From contig NZ_CP029551.1 in assembly GCF_003173735.1 (NCBI RefSeq), forward strand, positions 5,223,001-5,287,000: a stretch of DNA of 64,000 bases, in the 5' to 3' direction. The notes under the pieces were generated by a model. The model searched no databases and was not told the DNA's origin. It was given only the letters and a program-made list of their open reading frames with translations. Source of the stretch: Methylobacterium radiodurans (lineage in GTDB: Bacteria > Pseudomonadota > Alphaproteobacteria > Rhizobiales > Beijerinckiaceae). A program made the position numbers and the translations under genes. Position 1 is the stretch's first letter. Every line of letters starts with the position of its first letter. Of this stretch, positions 54,031 to 64,000 are shown piece after piece.

Positions 54031-54131
54031 AGCGCTCTCAGCCGAAGTGGACGCCGGTTCGGCGCAAGAGAGCGCGCCAAGACAAGAGCTTGGAGCCGTT
54101 CTCGATCGCAACGCGATCGGGAACGGCTCCA
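54031..54131. repeat. Dispersed palindromic intergenic element (Rhizobiales type)
   Basis: Two consecutive structures fill the gap between comF and the GNAT gene. The first is a nested stem, GCGCTCTC/GAGAGCGC (54032-54039 and 54068-54075), enclosing GCCGAA/TTCGGC (54041-54046 and 54058-54063). The second is a 19-base hairpin (54091-54109 and 54113-54131) with one G-T wobble and a 3-base loop. The core AAGTGGACGCCGGTTCGGCG matches, from memory, a repeat family abundant in Rhizobiales intergenic regions. It may double as a bidirectional transcript end. Confidence 0.7.
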
Positions 54132-54135
54132 GACC

Positions 54136-54732
54136 TCAGGCCGCATCCTCCTCGCTCAGGGCCGGCTGGATCACCGAGAGCGTGAAGTCGTAGGCTTCCG
54201 CAATGCCCTCGTACCAGAGCGAGAAGGGTGTCGCCTGGACGAGACGCAGGTCGCCCCGGGTCTCGGACGGGCCCCGGTGCAGGTCGGCGCCGAGCTTGGC
54301 CGCGAGCCGCAGCATCGGCTTGTTCCGGTCGAGGCAGCGCACGTGCAGGGTGCCGACGCCGCGGTTGCGCGCCGCGCGGGCGATGCGGCCGAAGAGGGCC
54401 GTGCCGATGCCCCGGCGCCGGTAGGCGCGCTCGACCGCGAAGGCGGCCTCGGCCTCGGCGCCGAGCATGAATCCGCCGCGCGGCGGCCCGGCCGGGCGCA
54501 ATTCGCCGAGGCCGCGCAGCACCCCGTCCACGAAGGCGCCGATGACCAGGCCCTCGGCGGTCACGGCGCGCTCCGCGTAGGCGCGCACGCCGGCCTCGCC
54601 GACGGTGCCCATGAAGCGGTTGGCCCGGGTCTCGGGATCCAGCCGCAGGAAGTAATCGAGGACGGCCGGGCGGTCGCCCGGCCAGAGGCGCCGGATCGTG
54701 TGTCCGGGCGCCGCGTGTTCTGGCAGTGCCAT
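54136..54732 (-). CDS. GNAT family N-acetyltransferase
   Basis: A 198-residue acetyltransferase. The GNAT acetyl-CoA site is visible as AFAVERAYRRRGIGTALFGRIARAARNRG (R-R-x-G-I/x-G-x-A motif A), with the preceding strand LRGLGELRP and the following GTLHVRCLDRNKPMLRLAAKLG. The acceptor (protein, small molecule or aminoglycoside-like) cannot be told from sequence. The N terminus (RLDPETRANRFMG) is like that of single-domain Pat/AAC-like members. It is convergent with comF and divergent from zapE. Confidence 0.85.
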   Translation of the reverse strand: MALPEHAAPGHTIRRLWPGDRPAVLDYFLRLDPETRANRFMGTVGEAGVRAYAERAVTAEGLVIGAFVDGVLRGLGELRPAGPPRGGFMLGAEAEAAFAVERAYRRRGIGTALFGRIARAARNRGVGTLHVRCLDRNKPMLRLAAKLGADLHRGPSETRGDLRLVQATPFSLWYEGIAEAYDFTLSVIQPALSEEDAA

Positions 54733-55010
54733 TCAGGGTCTCCGGTCGACGGCGCGGCGGGCGCGCAGGATCGGACGTCCCTCCCAAAGCCAGGCAGATG
54801 TGGCACCGAATGCCGCGTTGTGCAATGCAGCAAACTGCGCGGTTGAACAGCCGAGCCATGCGCCCGGTTGCCTGTGCGTGAGACGGTCGGCCCCTACCGT
54901 CTCGCCCTCCGGCTTGATCGGCCACGGCCTGCGGGGCAGACCGGCGCCCGCGCCAATGCCTGAGCGCCAATGCCTGGACGTTGTGCGAGACCGGGCCCGG
55001 AGGCCGCACC

Positions 55011-56225
55011 GTGACATCGAGTTCGAGCCCGCAGCACCGCCCCGGGAGCGGCGCCGCCCCATCGGGGCCCGTGCAGCAGCGCTACGACGCCCTCGTCCGC
55101 TCGGGCGCGATCGAGCGCGACGCGGCCCAGGTCCAGGTGGTGCGCGCCCTCGACGAGCTTCTGCAGGCGCTCGCACGCCGGCAGCGCGCCCGCAAGGGCA
55201 GCGCTCTGGGCTGGCTCTTCGGCCGCAAGGAGCCCGCCGCGCCACCGCGCGGCCTCTACGTCTGGGGTTCGGTCGGGCGCGGCAAGACCATGCTGATGGA
55301 CCTGTTCCACGAGGCAGCGCCCGGACCGAAGCGACGGGTGCATTTCCACGGCTTCCTGGCGGACGCGCACGAGCGCATCCACGCCTACCGGCAGGCGCTG
55401 AAGCGCGGCGAGGTGAAGGGCGACGACCCGATCGGCCCGGTCGCCGACGCGCTCGCGGGCGAGGCCAGCCTGCTCTGCTTCGACGAGTTCACGGTCACCG
55501 ACATCGCCGACGCGATGATCCTGGGGCGCCTGTTCAAGGCCCTGTTCGCCCGCGGCGTGACCGTGGTGGCGACCTCGAACGTCGAGCCCGACCGGCTCTA
55601 CGAGGGCGGCCTGAACCGGGCCCTCTTCCTGCCCTTCATCGCCGAGCTGACAGAGCGAGTCGCGGTGATGCGCCTCGATGCCCGCACCGATTTCCGCCTG
55701 GAGAAACTCGGCGGCGCTCCGGTCTACCATGTGCCGGCGGACGAGGCGGCCGCTGCCGCGCTCGACGCCGCATTCCGGAGTCTGACCGGCAAGGCGAAGG
55801 GGCAGCCGGGCAGCGTGCGGGTGCAGGGGCGCGACGTCCCGGTGCCGGAGGAGGCCGCGGGCGTCGCCCGGTTCGGCTTCCGCGATCTCTGCGCCCAGCC
55901 GCTCGGCGCCTCGGACTACATGGCGCTGGCCCGCCGCTTCCACACGCTGATCGTCTCGGACATCCCGGTGATGGGCGAGGACCAGCGCAATGAGGTCAAG
56001 CGCTTCATCACGCTCATCGACACGCTCTACGACGCGCAGGTGAAGCTCGTGGCTTCCGCCGAGGCCGAGGCGCAGAACCTCTACACCGCGCGCGAGGGCC
56101 GCGAGGCCTTCGAGTTCGACCGCACGGTCTCGCGCCTCATCGAGATGCGTTCCTCGGAATACCTCGCGCTGCCGCACGGCAAGGCCGAGCCCTCCGGATC
56201 GAGCACGGGCCTGGTGGAGACCTGA
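55011..56225 (+). CDS. zapE: Cell division protein ZapE (AFG1-like ATPase)
   Basis: ZapE is an AFG1-type ATPase that associates with the divisome and destabilises FtsZ rings under stress. The 404-residue protein has Walker A GSVGRGKTMLMD (about 86-97), Walker B LLCFDEFTVTD, FHGFLADAHERIH, and the family segment VVATSNVEPDRLYEGGLNR. The C terminus has FEFDRTVSRLIEMRSSEYL. The GTG at 55011 is chosen for GGAGG ten bases upstream. In many alphaproteobacteria malate dehydrogenase genes follow zapE; here a hybrid kinase does. Confidence 0.92.
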   Translation: MTSSSSPQHRPGSGAAPSGPVQQRYDALVRSGAIERDAAQVQVVRALDELLQALARRQRARKGSALGWLFGRKEPAAPPRGLYVWGSVGRGKTMLMDLFHEAAPGPKRRVHFHGFLADAHERIHAYRQALKRGEVKGDDPIGPVADALAGEASLLCFDEFTVTDIADAMILGRLFKALFARGVTVVATSNVEPDRLYEGGLNRALFLPFIAELTERVAVMRLDARTDFRLEKLGGAPVYHVPADEAAAAALDAAFRSLTGKAKGQPGSVRVQGRDVPVPEEAAGVARFGFRDLCAQPLGASDYMALARRFHTLIVSDIPVMGEDQRNEVKRFITLIDTLYDAQVKLVASAEAEAQNLYTAREGREAFEFDRTVSRLIEMRSSEYLALPHGKAEPSGSSTGLVET

Positions 56226-56310
56226 GGCGCCGCGACGGGGGTAGCGGAGTCGCTTCCGCTGGCGCGCGATCTATCTCCCGTCGGCCGATCCCCCACGCGA
56301 CAGCCCATTC

Positions 56311-59244
<2,934 letters not shown>

Positions 59245-59266
59245 CCCCTGCGCCGAGCGCTCCGGC

Positions 59267-60280
59267 TCAGCGCTCGGTGAGCTTCATCTCGATGCGCCGG
59301 TTGCGGGCATAGGCCTCGTCGCTCGTGCCCGCGTCGAGGGGCTGGAACTCGCCGAAGGCGCCGGCCAGCAGGTGCTGGGGCGGGATGCCCTTGCCCGCGA
59401 GGTACTGCACCACCGCGATCGCGCGCGCCGCCGAGAGCGCCCAGTTCGAGGGGAATTGCGCGCTCGCGATCGGGCGCGCGTCGGTGTGACCGTCGACGCG
59501 CAGCACCCAGGCGAGATCGGACGGGATCTGGCGGGCGAGGTCGGAGACCGCCGCGGCGATGCGGTCGAGTTCCGGCCCGGCCTCGGGCTTCAGCGCCGCC
59601 GAGCCCGCCGGGAACAGCACCTCGGATTGCAGCACGAAGCGGTCGCCGACGACGCGAATGTCCGGCCGCGAGCCGAGGATCTGGCGCAGGCGCCCGAAGA
59701 AGTCGGACCGGTAGCGGGCGAGTTCCTGCACCTTCTGGGCGAGCGCCACGTTCAGGCGGCTGCCGAGATCGGCGATGCGGGCCTGGGATTCGCGGTCGCG
59801 CTGCTCCGAGGCCGCGAGCGCGTCCTCCAGCGCCGCGAGCTGGCGGCGCATGGCGGCGAGCTGCTCGTTGAGGAGGTCGATCTGGCTGAGTGCCCGCCGC
59901 GTCGCGCCGCGCTCGGCCTGGAGCTGCCGGTCGAGCTCGCCCGCCTGTCCCCCCTGCGCGCCGCTCGCCTGCGCGTCCGCGCGGGCCTGGTCGCGCGCGC
60001 TCTCGGCGGCCGCGAGCGAGGAGCGCAGCGAGTCCAGCGTCGCCGCGTCGCCGCGGCGGTTCGAGCGCTCCAGCGCCAGGAGGTCGGTGAGGTCGGCGAT
60101 CTGGCGGTTGAGGCGCGCCAGCATGGTGTCGCGGCCCGACAGCTCCTGCGAGACGAAGAACTGCCCGACCACGAAGACGGTCAGCAGGAAGACCACCGAG
60201 AGCAGAAGGGTGGCCAGCGCATCGACGTAGCCCGGCCAGACGTTGAGGCCGCGCTCGCGGCGGGCGGAGCGGGAGGCCAC
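59267..60280 (-). CDS. OmpA/MotB-like peptidoglycan-binding protein with coiled coil
   Basis: This 337-residue protein has one N-terminal membrane helix (about 16-42, ALATLLLSVVFLLTVFVVGQ), a long periplasmic coiled coil rich in Gln/Arg/Ala (about 45-185), and a C-terminal OmpA-like domain. The OmpA-like domain carries SEVLFPAGSAALKPEA, VDGHTDARPI, NWALSAARAIAVVQYL and NRRIEMKL, the peptidoglycan-binding pattern. It resembles MotB in plan but has a much longer coiled coil. Its partner is the MotA-like gene three bases upstream. The pair may link a proton channel to the cell wall; its purpose is unknown and no flagellar genes are near. Confidence 0.85.
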   Translation of the reverse strand: MASRSARRERGLNVWPGYVDALATLLLSVVFLLTVFVVGQFFVSQELSGRDTMLARLNRQIADLTDLLALERSNRRGDAATLDSLRSSLAAAESARDQARADAQASGAQGGQAGELDRQLQAERGATRRALSQIDLLNEQLAAMRRQLAALEDALAASEQRDRESQARIADLGSRLNVALAQKVQELARYRSDFFGRLRQILGSRPDIRVVGDRFVLQSEVLFPAGSAALKPEAGPELDRIAAAVSDLARQIPSDLAWVLRVDGHTDARPIASAQFPSNWALSAARAIAVVQYLAGKGIPPQHLLAGAFGEFQPLDAGTSDEAYARNRRIEMKLTER

Positions 60281-60283
60281 CGC

Positions 60284-61270
60284 CTAGACCCGCTCGCGCC
60301 CGAGCCGGTCGAGCACCTGCTTCAGCTCGCGCTCGCGGCTCGCCTGCGCCTCGACCCAGTCGCGGATCATCTGCTGCTCGGAGCGCATGTGCTGCACGAG
60401 GCCCTGGATGCCCTCGGCGAGGTTGGCCATGGCCTGCGCCGCCGCGCGGCCGTTGGCGCCCTCCTGGATCACCCCGGTCAGCCGATCGACCGCCTCCTGA
60501 AGCTCCCGCGCGCCCGTGCCCGGCGCGGCGGCCAGCGGGGCGGCCGTCTCGGTCCCGGAGGTCAGCCAATCCTCCAGCTCGTTGTGGAAGCGTGCATGCG
60601 CCTGCCCCGCCTGGAGATCGAGGAAGCCGATGACGAGCGAGCCCGCGAGGCCGAAGAGCGAGGCCGAGAAGGCGAGGCCGATGCCCGACAGCGGCACCGC
60701 AAGCCCGTTCTTCAGCTCGTCGAACATCACGGCGGCGTCGCCCCCGCCGCGCATCGAGCGGATCACGGAGCCCACCGCCGAGAGCGTGTCGATGAGGCCC
60801 CAGAACGTGCCGAGCAGGCCCAGCAGGATGAGCAGGCCCGCGATGTAGCGCAGGATGTCGCGGCCCTCGTCGAGCCGGGCCGCCACCGTGTCGAGGAAGG
60901 CCCGGGTGCCGGGCAGCGTCGCGCCCTCGGCCCGCGCGGCGACGGCCGGCTCCAGGGGCTTCAGCAGGTGCGGCGCCCGCGCCTGCCCGCCGCCCGCGAC
61001 CGCGTTGACGTAGGTGGCCTCGCGGAACAGGCGCAGCACCTGCCCGAAGGCCAGGAGCACCGCGATCAGCAGCACGCCGAGGATCAGCCCGTTGAGGCCG
61101 GGATTGGCCAGGAAGGCCGGCGTGATCTGCCGGAACAGCACGAAGGCCAGGAAGCCGATGAGGACGAGGAAGACCAGCATCCGCACGAGGTAGATGCCGG
61201 GCTTCGTGATCACCGGTCCGGCCGGTCTTGGCTCGGCCGGGGGCCTCGTGGCGGTGGGGAGGGCGGCCAT
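60284..61270 (-). CDS. MotA/TolQ/ExbB-like proton channel family protein
   Basis: This 328-residue membrane protein has about four hydrophobic helices (roughly 28-48, 62-82, 140-162, 188-212). It has the MotA/TolQ/ExbB proton-channel core: LLILLGLLGTFWGLIDTLSAV and LKNGLAVPLSGIGLAFSASLFGLAGSLV, with a cytoplasmic stretch between and an alpha-helical C-terminal tail. It lies three bases before the OmpA/MotB-like gene, so the two form an operon and probably a complex. The pair resembles the ZorA/ZorB plan superficially, but the defence partners are missing. Confidence 0.85.
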   Translation of the reverse strand: MAALPTATRPPAEPRPAGPVITKPGIYLVRMLVFLVLIGFLAFVLFRQITPAFLANPGLNGLILGVLLIAVLLAFGQVLRLFREATYVNAVAGGGQARAPHLLKPLEPAVAARAEGATLPGTRAFLDTVAARLDEGRDILRYIAGLLILLGLLGTFWGLIDTLSAVGSVIRSMRGGGDAAVMFDELKNGLAVPLSGIGLAFSASLFGLAGSLVIGFLDLQAGQAHARFHNELEDWLTSGTETAAPLAAAPGTGARELQEAVDRLTGVIQEGANGRAAAQAMANLAEGIQGLVQHMRSEQQMIRDWVEAQASRERELKQVLDRLGRERV

Positions 61271-61375
61271 CGGTCGCGTCTCGCGGCTCGTGTTGGGCGC
61301 GCGGGCGCCGGTCGGGCCGGCACTGTGGCGGCAGCGTCCCGGGCGATCAAGCCGCGCCGGCTGCGGTGAAGGCGC

Positions 61376-62194
61376 CTAATCCCACGCTTTCGGCCAGGTC
61401 TCCTCCAGGTGCGGCCCGATCCGCACGGCCCAGGCGCCGCGGGCGAGCCCCTTCGCGTCGGTCTCGACCGCGATGCCGCAGAGCGTGCCCTCCCCACCCG
61501 CGACCTCCCAGCGGGAGCCCGGCGTCTTCTGCAGGAAGCGGCGGATCGGCTCGTCCTTCTGCATGCCGAGCACGGAATCGTAGTCGCCGCACATGCCCGC
61601 ATCAGACATGTAGGCGGTGCCGCCGGGCAGCACCCGGTGGTCGGCGGTCGGCGCGTGGGTGTGGGTGCCGACGACGAGGCTGGCCCGCCCGTCGAGGAAG
61701 TGCCCGAAGGCCTGCTTCTCGCTCGTCGCCTCGGCGTGGACGTCCACGATCACGGCGTCGGCCGCCTCACCGAGGGGGCAGGCCGAGAGCTCGCGCTCGA
61801 CCGCCGCGAAGGGGTCGTCCATCGCGTCCATGAAGACGCGGCCCATCACGTTGACCACGAGGACGCGCGCGCCCGTGCGGGTCTCCACGATGCAGGCGCC
61901 GCGCCCGGGCGTGCCAGGCGGGTAGTTGGCCGGGCGCACCAGCCGCTCCTGGCGGTTGATGAAGACCAGGGCCTCGCGCTGGTCGAAGCTGTGGTTGCCG
62001 AGCGTTACCGCGTCGGCTCCCGCCTGGAGCAGTTCGTCGCAGACCGTCTCGGTGATGCCGAAGCCGTGCGCGGCGTTCTCGCCGTTGATCACCACGCAAT
62101 CGAGCCGCCAGCGCTCGCGCAACCGGGGCAGGTGCTCGGCGACGACGGAGCGGCCGGGACGCCCGACGACGTCGCCGAGGAAGAGCAGGCGCAT
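61376..62194 (-). CDS. ymdB: YmdB family metallophosphoesterase
   Basis: This 272-residue dimetal phosphoesterase of the YmdB (TIGR00282) family has, in order, MRLLFLGDVVGRPGR with Asp8, VINGENAAHG, VTLGNHSFD, VDVHAEATSEK and VGTHTHAPTADHRVL, the full ligand set of the family. Bacillus YmdB is a 2-prime,3-prime-cyclic nucleotide phosphodiesterase affecting RNA metabolism and biofilm, but the role in alphaproteobacteria is less clear. It lies 36 bases after 5-formyl-THF cyclo-ligase on the same strand, the usual neighbourhood. Confidence 0.93.
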   Translation of the reverse strand: MRLLFLGDVVGRPGRSVVAEHLPRLRERWRLDCVVINGENAAHGFGITETVCDELLQAGADAVTLGNHSFDQREALVFINRQERLVRPANYPPGTPGRGACIVETRTGARVLVVNVMGRVFMDAMDDPFAAVERELSACPLGEAADAVIVDVHAEATSEKQAFGHFLDGRASLVVGTHTHAPTADHRVLPGGTAYMSDAGMCGDYDSVLGMQKDEPIRRFLQKTPGSRWEVAGGEGTLCGIAVETDAKGLARGAWAVRIGPHLEETWPKAWD

Positions 62195-62230
62195 GGTGAT
62201 CCGTGGTTCTGAACGCGGGGTGCTACGACG

Positions 62231-62824
62231 TTAGGCCCGTTCGCGCGCCAGCGGAACCGGCCCGTCCTCGGTGACGACGTGGTCGAGGGGCCGATCGTGC
62301 GGCTCGGCCGGCACGTGGTCCACCTCCTGGCAGGCGAAGGCGATGCCGACGGTGAGAACCGGATGCAGGGCGGAGAGCCGGGTGATAGCACCATCGTAGT
62401 AGCCGCGGCCGTAGCCGATGCGCTGGCCCTGCCGGTCGAAGGCGGCGAGCGGCACCACGAGGGCGTCGGGGTCGAGCGGCGGCAGGTCGGCGCGGGGCTC
62501 CGAGAGGCCGAAGCCGCCCTTCACCAGCGCCTCGCCGACGCACCACTCGCGGAAGACGAGGCCCTCGGGCGTGACCTGCGGCAGCACCACGCGCTGCCCG
62601 CGGGCGAACAGGCCCTCGGCGATCGGGCGCGGGTCGATCTCGCTGCGGATCGGCCAGAAGGCACCGACGAGGCGGGCCTGGGCCAGAGCCGGCATCGCCA
62701 GGACAGCCTCGGCGACGCGACGGGACGCCGTCTCGCGATGATCCGCCGAGAGGGCGTCGCGACGGGCGAGCGCGGCGCGGCGCAGCTCGGCTTTCGGATT
62801 TTGGGGAGCGGGGTGCGGAGCCAC
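62231..62824 (-). CDS. ygfA: 5-formyltetrahydrofolate cyclo-ligase
   Basis: The enzyme converts 5-formyl-THF to 5,10-methenyl-THF using ATP. The 197-residue protein has the N-terminal [16 protein letters not shown] helix, the strand [15 protein letters not shown], and the signature [11 protein letters not shown] for ATP/substrate binding. The GTG at 62824 is the only start that gives the family length; the frame stays open upstream only because the DNA there has no stops. It lies 26 bases after a candidate 6S RNA on the same strand, an arrangement conserved across proteobacteria (ssrS-ygfA). Confidence 0.9.
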   Translation of the reverse strand: MAPHPAPQNPKAELRRAALARRDALSADHRETASRRVAEAVLAMPALAQARLVGAFWPIRSEIDPRPIAEGLFARGQRVVLPQVTPEGLVFREWCVGEALVKGGFGLSEPRADLPPLDPDALVVPLAAFDRQGQRIGYGRGYYDGAITRLSALHPVLTVGIAFACQEVDHVPAEPHDRPLDHVVTEDGPVPLARERA

Positions 62825-62849
62825 GTGAGCCGTTGGAGGATCGATCCCG

Positions 62850-62990
62850 GGAAACCTACAGCGTAGGTGGGCGCCGTGTTGGCCAAGTCCACGGACGAGG
62901 CCAGGAACAGCTCCCGAGGGAGTCGATAAGGCCCCGGGGAAAAGTTCTCCTGACGAACTCTGCAGCCCCGCCCACACCATGTAGCGACCT
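62850..62990 (-). ncRNA. ssrS: Candidate 6S RNA
   Basis: The minus strand directly upstream of 5-formyl-THF cyclo-ligase folds as expected for 6S RNA. A closing stem pairs CTACA-(gap)-GTGGGCG near 62968-62985 with CGCCCAC-(gap)-TGTAG near 62856-62874. Between them is a long, imperfect hairpin with a central bubble around CCGGGGCC and a terminal arm CTCCCTCGGGAG. The 3-prime part (ACACGGCGCCCACC) resembles alphaproteobacterial 6S RNAs I remember. 6S RNA binds the sigma-70 holoenzyme in stationary phase. The ends are approximate to ten bases or so. Confidence 0.65.
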
Positions 62991-63120
62991 GGACGGCGGC
63001 GCGCCAGGGGCCGTTGCACCGGCGCCCGTTGTTTCTTTCCGGCGGACCTTCATTTACCACCCGCGCGACGAGAACGCCCCGCCCCTCGGTAGGGCATCGC
63101 GCGGCGCGTACCGGAAGACC

Positions 63121-63822
63121 ATGAGCCAGCAGACGAGCGCGGAGCACGCCCCCGCGGACCAAGCCCCCCGATCCGCCGAGAGCGCGACGGAGGTCGCGGC
63201 GTTGCCCGGCGCGCGCCTGATCCTTGCATCGGCCTCGCCGCGCCGTCTCGCCCTGCTGCAGCAGATCGGCATCGAGCCGGATGCCCTCCTGCCCGCCGAC
63301 GTCGACGAGACGCCGCGGAAGGCAGAGGCGCCCCGCGACCTCGCCAAGCGCCTGGCCCGCGAGAAGCTCGCCGAGGCGGAGGCCGCGATGCGCCGGGCCG
63401 GCAGCGACGCACCCACTTGGCTGATCTCCGCCGATACGGTTGTGGCGGTAGGCCGGCGCGTATTGCCGAAGGCCGAGCTGCCCGACGAGGCGGCCGACTG
63501 CCTGCGCCTGCTCTCGGGGCGGCAGCACCGGGTCTACACGGCAGTGTGCCTGCTCACCCCGCGCGGCGGGCGGCGCGAGCGGTTGGTCGAGAGCCGGGTA
63601 CGCTTCAAGCGCCTCTCGGGCCGGGAGATCGAAGGGTATCTCGGTTCTGGCGAGTGGCGGGGGAAGGCCGGCGGCTACGCCATCCAGGGATTGGCCAGCG
63701 CCTTCGTGGTGAAACTCGTCGGCTCCTACAGCGCGGTCGTCGGGCTGCCGCTCTACGAGACGGCGAGCCTGCTGGAGGGCGAGGGCTTTCCGGTCCGGGC
63801 GCGCTGGGGGGCGATGGCATGA
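63121..63822 (+). CDS. maf: Maf-like nucleotide pyrophosphatase
   Basis: Maf proteins hydrolyse non-canonical or canonical nucleoside triphosphates and inhibit septum formation when in excess. The 233-residue product has an extended N terminus of about 30 residues and then the family start [18 protein letters not shown]. It continues with [29 protein letters not shown], and the C-terminal [16 protein letters not shown] and [14 protein letters not shown]. The ATG at 63121 is preceded by CGGAAG. Its stop overlaps the yacG start (ATGA), fitting the common maf-yacG order. Confidence 0.92.
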   Translation: MSQQTSAEHAPADQAPRSAESATEVAALPGARLILASASPRRLALLQQIGIEPDALLPADVDETPRKAEAPRDLAKRLAREKLAEAEAAMRRAGSDAPTWLISADTVVAVGRRVLPKAELPDEAADCLRLLSGRQHRVYTAVCLLTPRGGRRERLVESRVRFKRLSGREIEGYLGSGEWRGKAGGYAIQGLASAFVVKLVGSYSAVVGLPLYETASLLEGEGFPVRARWGAMA

Positions 63823-64000
63823 GCACGCGCGAGGCGCCAGCCCCCTGCCCGATCTGCGGGAAGCCCGCCGCTCCGGCCTTCCGGCCCTTCTGCTCGCAGC
63901 GCTGCGCCGACGTCGATCTCGGTCGCTGGCTCAGCGACCGCTACGTGATCCCCGGCGAGGACCAGGACGACACCGGCCCACCCCCGCACGACGACCAGAC
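63819..64000 (+). CDS. yacG: DNA gyrase inhibitor YacG (truncated by the window edge)
   Basis: YacG is a small zinc-ribbon protein that binds GyrB and blocks gyrase. The first 60 codons are seen before the window ends, with no stop yet. Cys10 and Cys13 (CPICG) and Cys25 and Cys29 (FCSQRC) form the zinc site, followed by the family tail [17 protein letters not shown]. The ATG overlaps the maf stop by four bases. The end of the gene lies outside the window. Confidence 0.92.
   Translation, partial: MSTREAPAPCPICGKPAAPAFRPFCSQRCADVDLGRWLSDRYVIPGEDQDDTGPPPHDDQ

Noticed and set aside
59267..61270. MotA-like/OmpA-like pair as a Zorya (ZorA/ZorB) defence system
   Set aside because: ZorC, ZorD or ZorE-type helicase and nuclease genes are absent. 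The neighbours are housekeeping genes, and the C-terminal domain is an ordinary OmpA-like peptidoglycan-binding domain.

Overview
The window is very GC-rich (roughly 70 percent by eye), densely packed, and reads as chromosomal backbone of an alphaproteobacterium. The gene orders mutM-ubiE-ubiB-coaBC, purE-purK, xseB-dxs and maf-yacG, together with a full hopanoid locus, point to the Hyphomicrobiales. A Methylobacterium-type genome is the best guess; this is inferred from gene content, not from a search. I see no rRNA, tRNA, insertion sequence, prophage or CRISPR array.

Layout. 1-7811: housekeeping genes for purine synthesis (purE, purK), a TPR lipoprotein, DNA repair (mutM), ubiquinone synthesis (ubiE, ubiB) and coenzyme A (coaBC). 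8006-19718: a chemoreceptor, an acyl-CoA dehydrogenase, pyruvate kinase, dihydroorotase, ygfZ, a tag/HD-hydrolase/tyrosine-phosphatase operon, then xseB and dxs. 19849-41239: the hopanoid region. 41312-46995: a small membrane protein, two alpha/beta hydrolases (one without its nucleophile), a NepR-like protein with a lone receiver, a short-chain fatty acid transporter and a PPP phosphatase. 47084-53128: an aldo/keto reductase and the C4-dicarboxylate system dctB-dctD/dctA with a textbook sigma-54 promoter. 53281-64000: comF, a GNAT enzyme, zapE, a double-receiver hybrid kinase, a MotA-like/OmpA-like pair, ymdB-like, 5-formyl-THF cyclo-ligase with a candidate 6S RNA upstream, maf, and a truncated yacG at the edge.

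The hopanoid region holds nearly the whole pathway. dxs feeds isoprenoid precursor synthesis. HpnD, HpnC and HpnE make squalene, Shc cyclises it, HpnH and HpnG start the side chain, and HpnI, HpnK and HpnJ build the cyclitol ether headgroup. HpnN, HpnM and HpnL are the envelope and transport components. The genes lie in four blocks: hpnA-C-D-E-shc-hpnG (+), hpnH (-), hpnN (+) and hpnL-M-I-J-K (-). A phytase-like autotransporter sits between hpnG and hpnH.

The most interesting signal is an amidinotransferase (40061-41239) of the glycine/inosamine amidinotransferase family, divergent from hpnL-M-I-J-K. Guanidine-substituted bacteriohopanetetrol cyclitol ether is known from methylobacteria, so this enzyme is a strong candidate for guanidinylating the aminocyclitol headgroup. 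Other points worth checking are the structured hpnH-hpnN intergenic region, the 6S RNA, the hairpins that punctuate the hpn operons, and the NepR-like gene.
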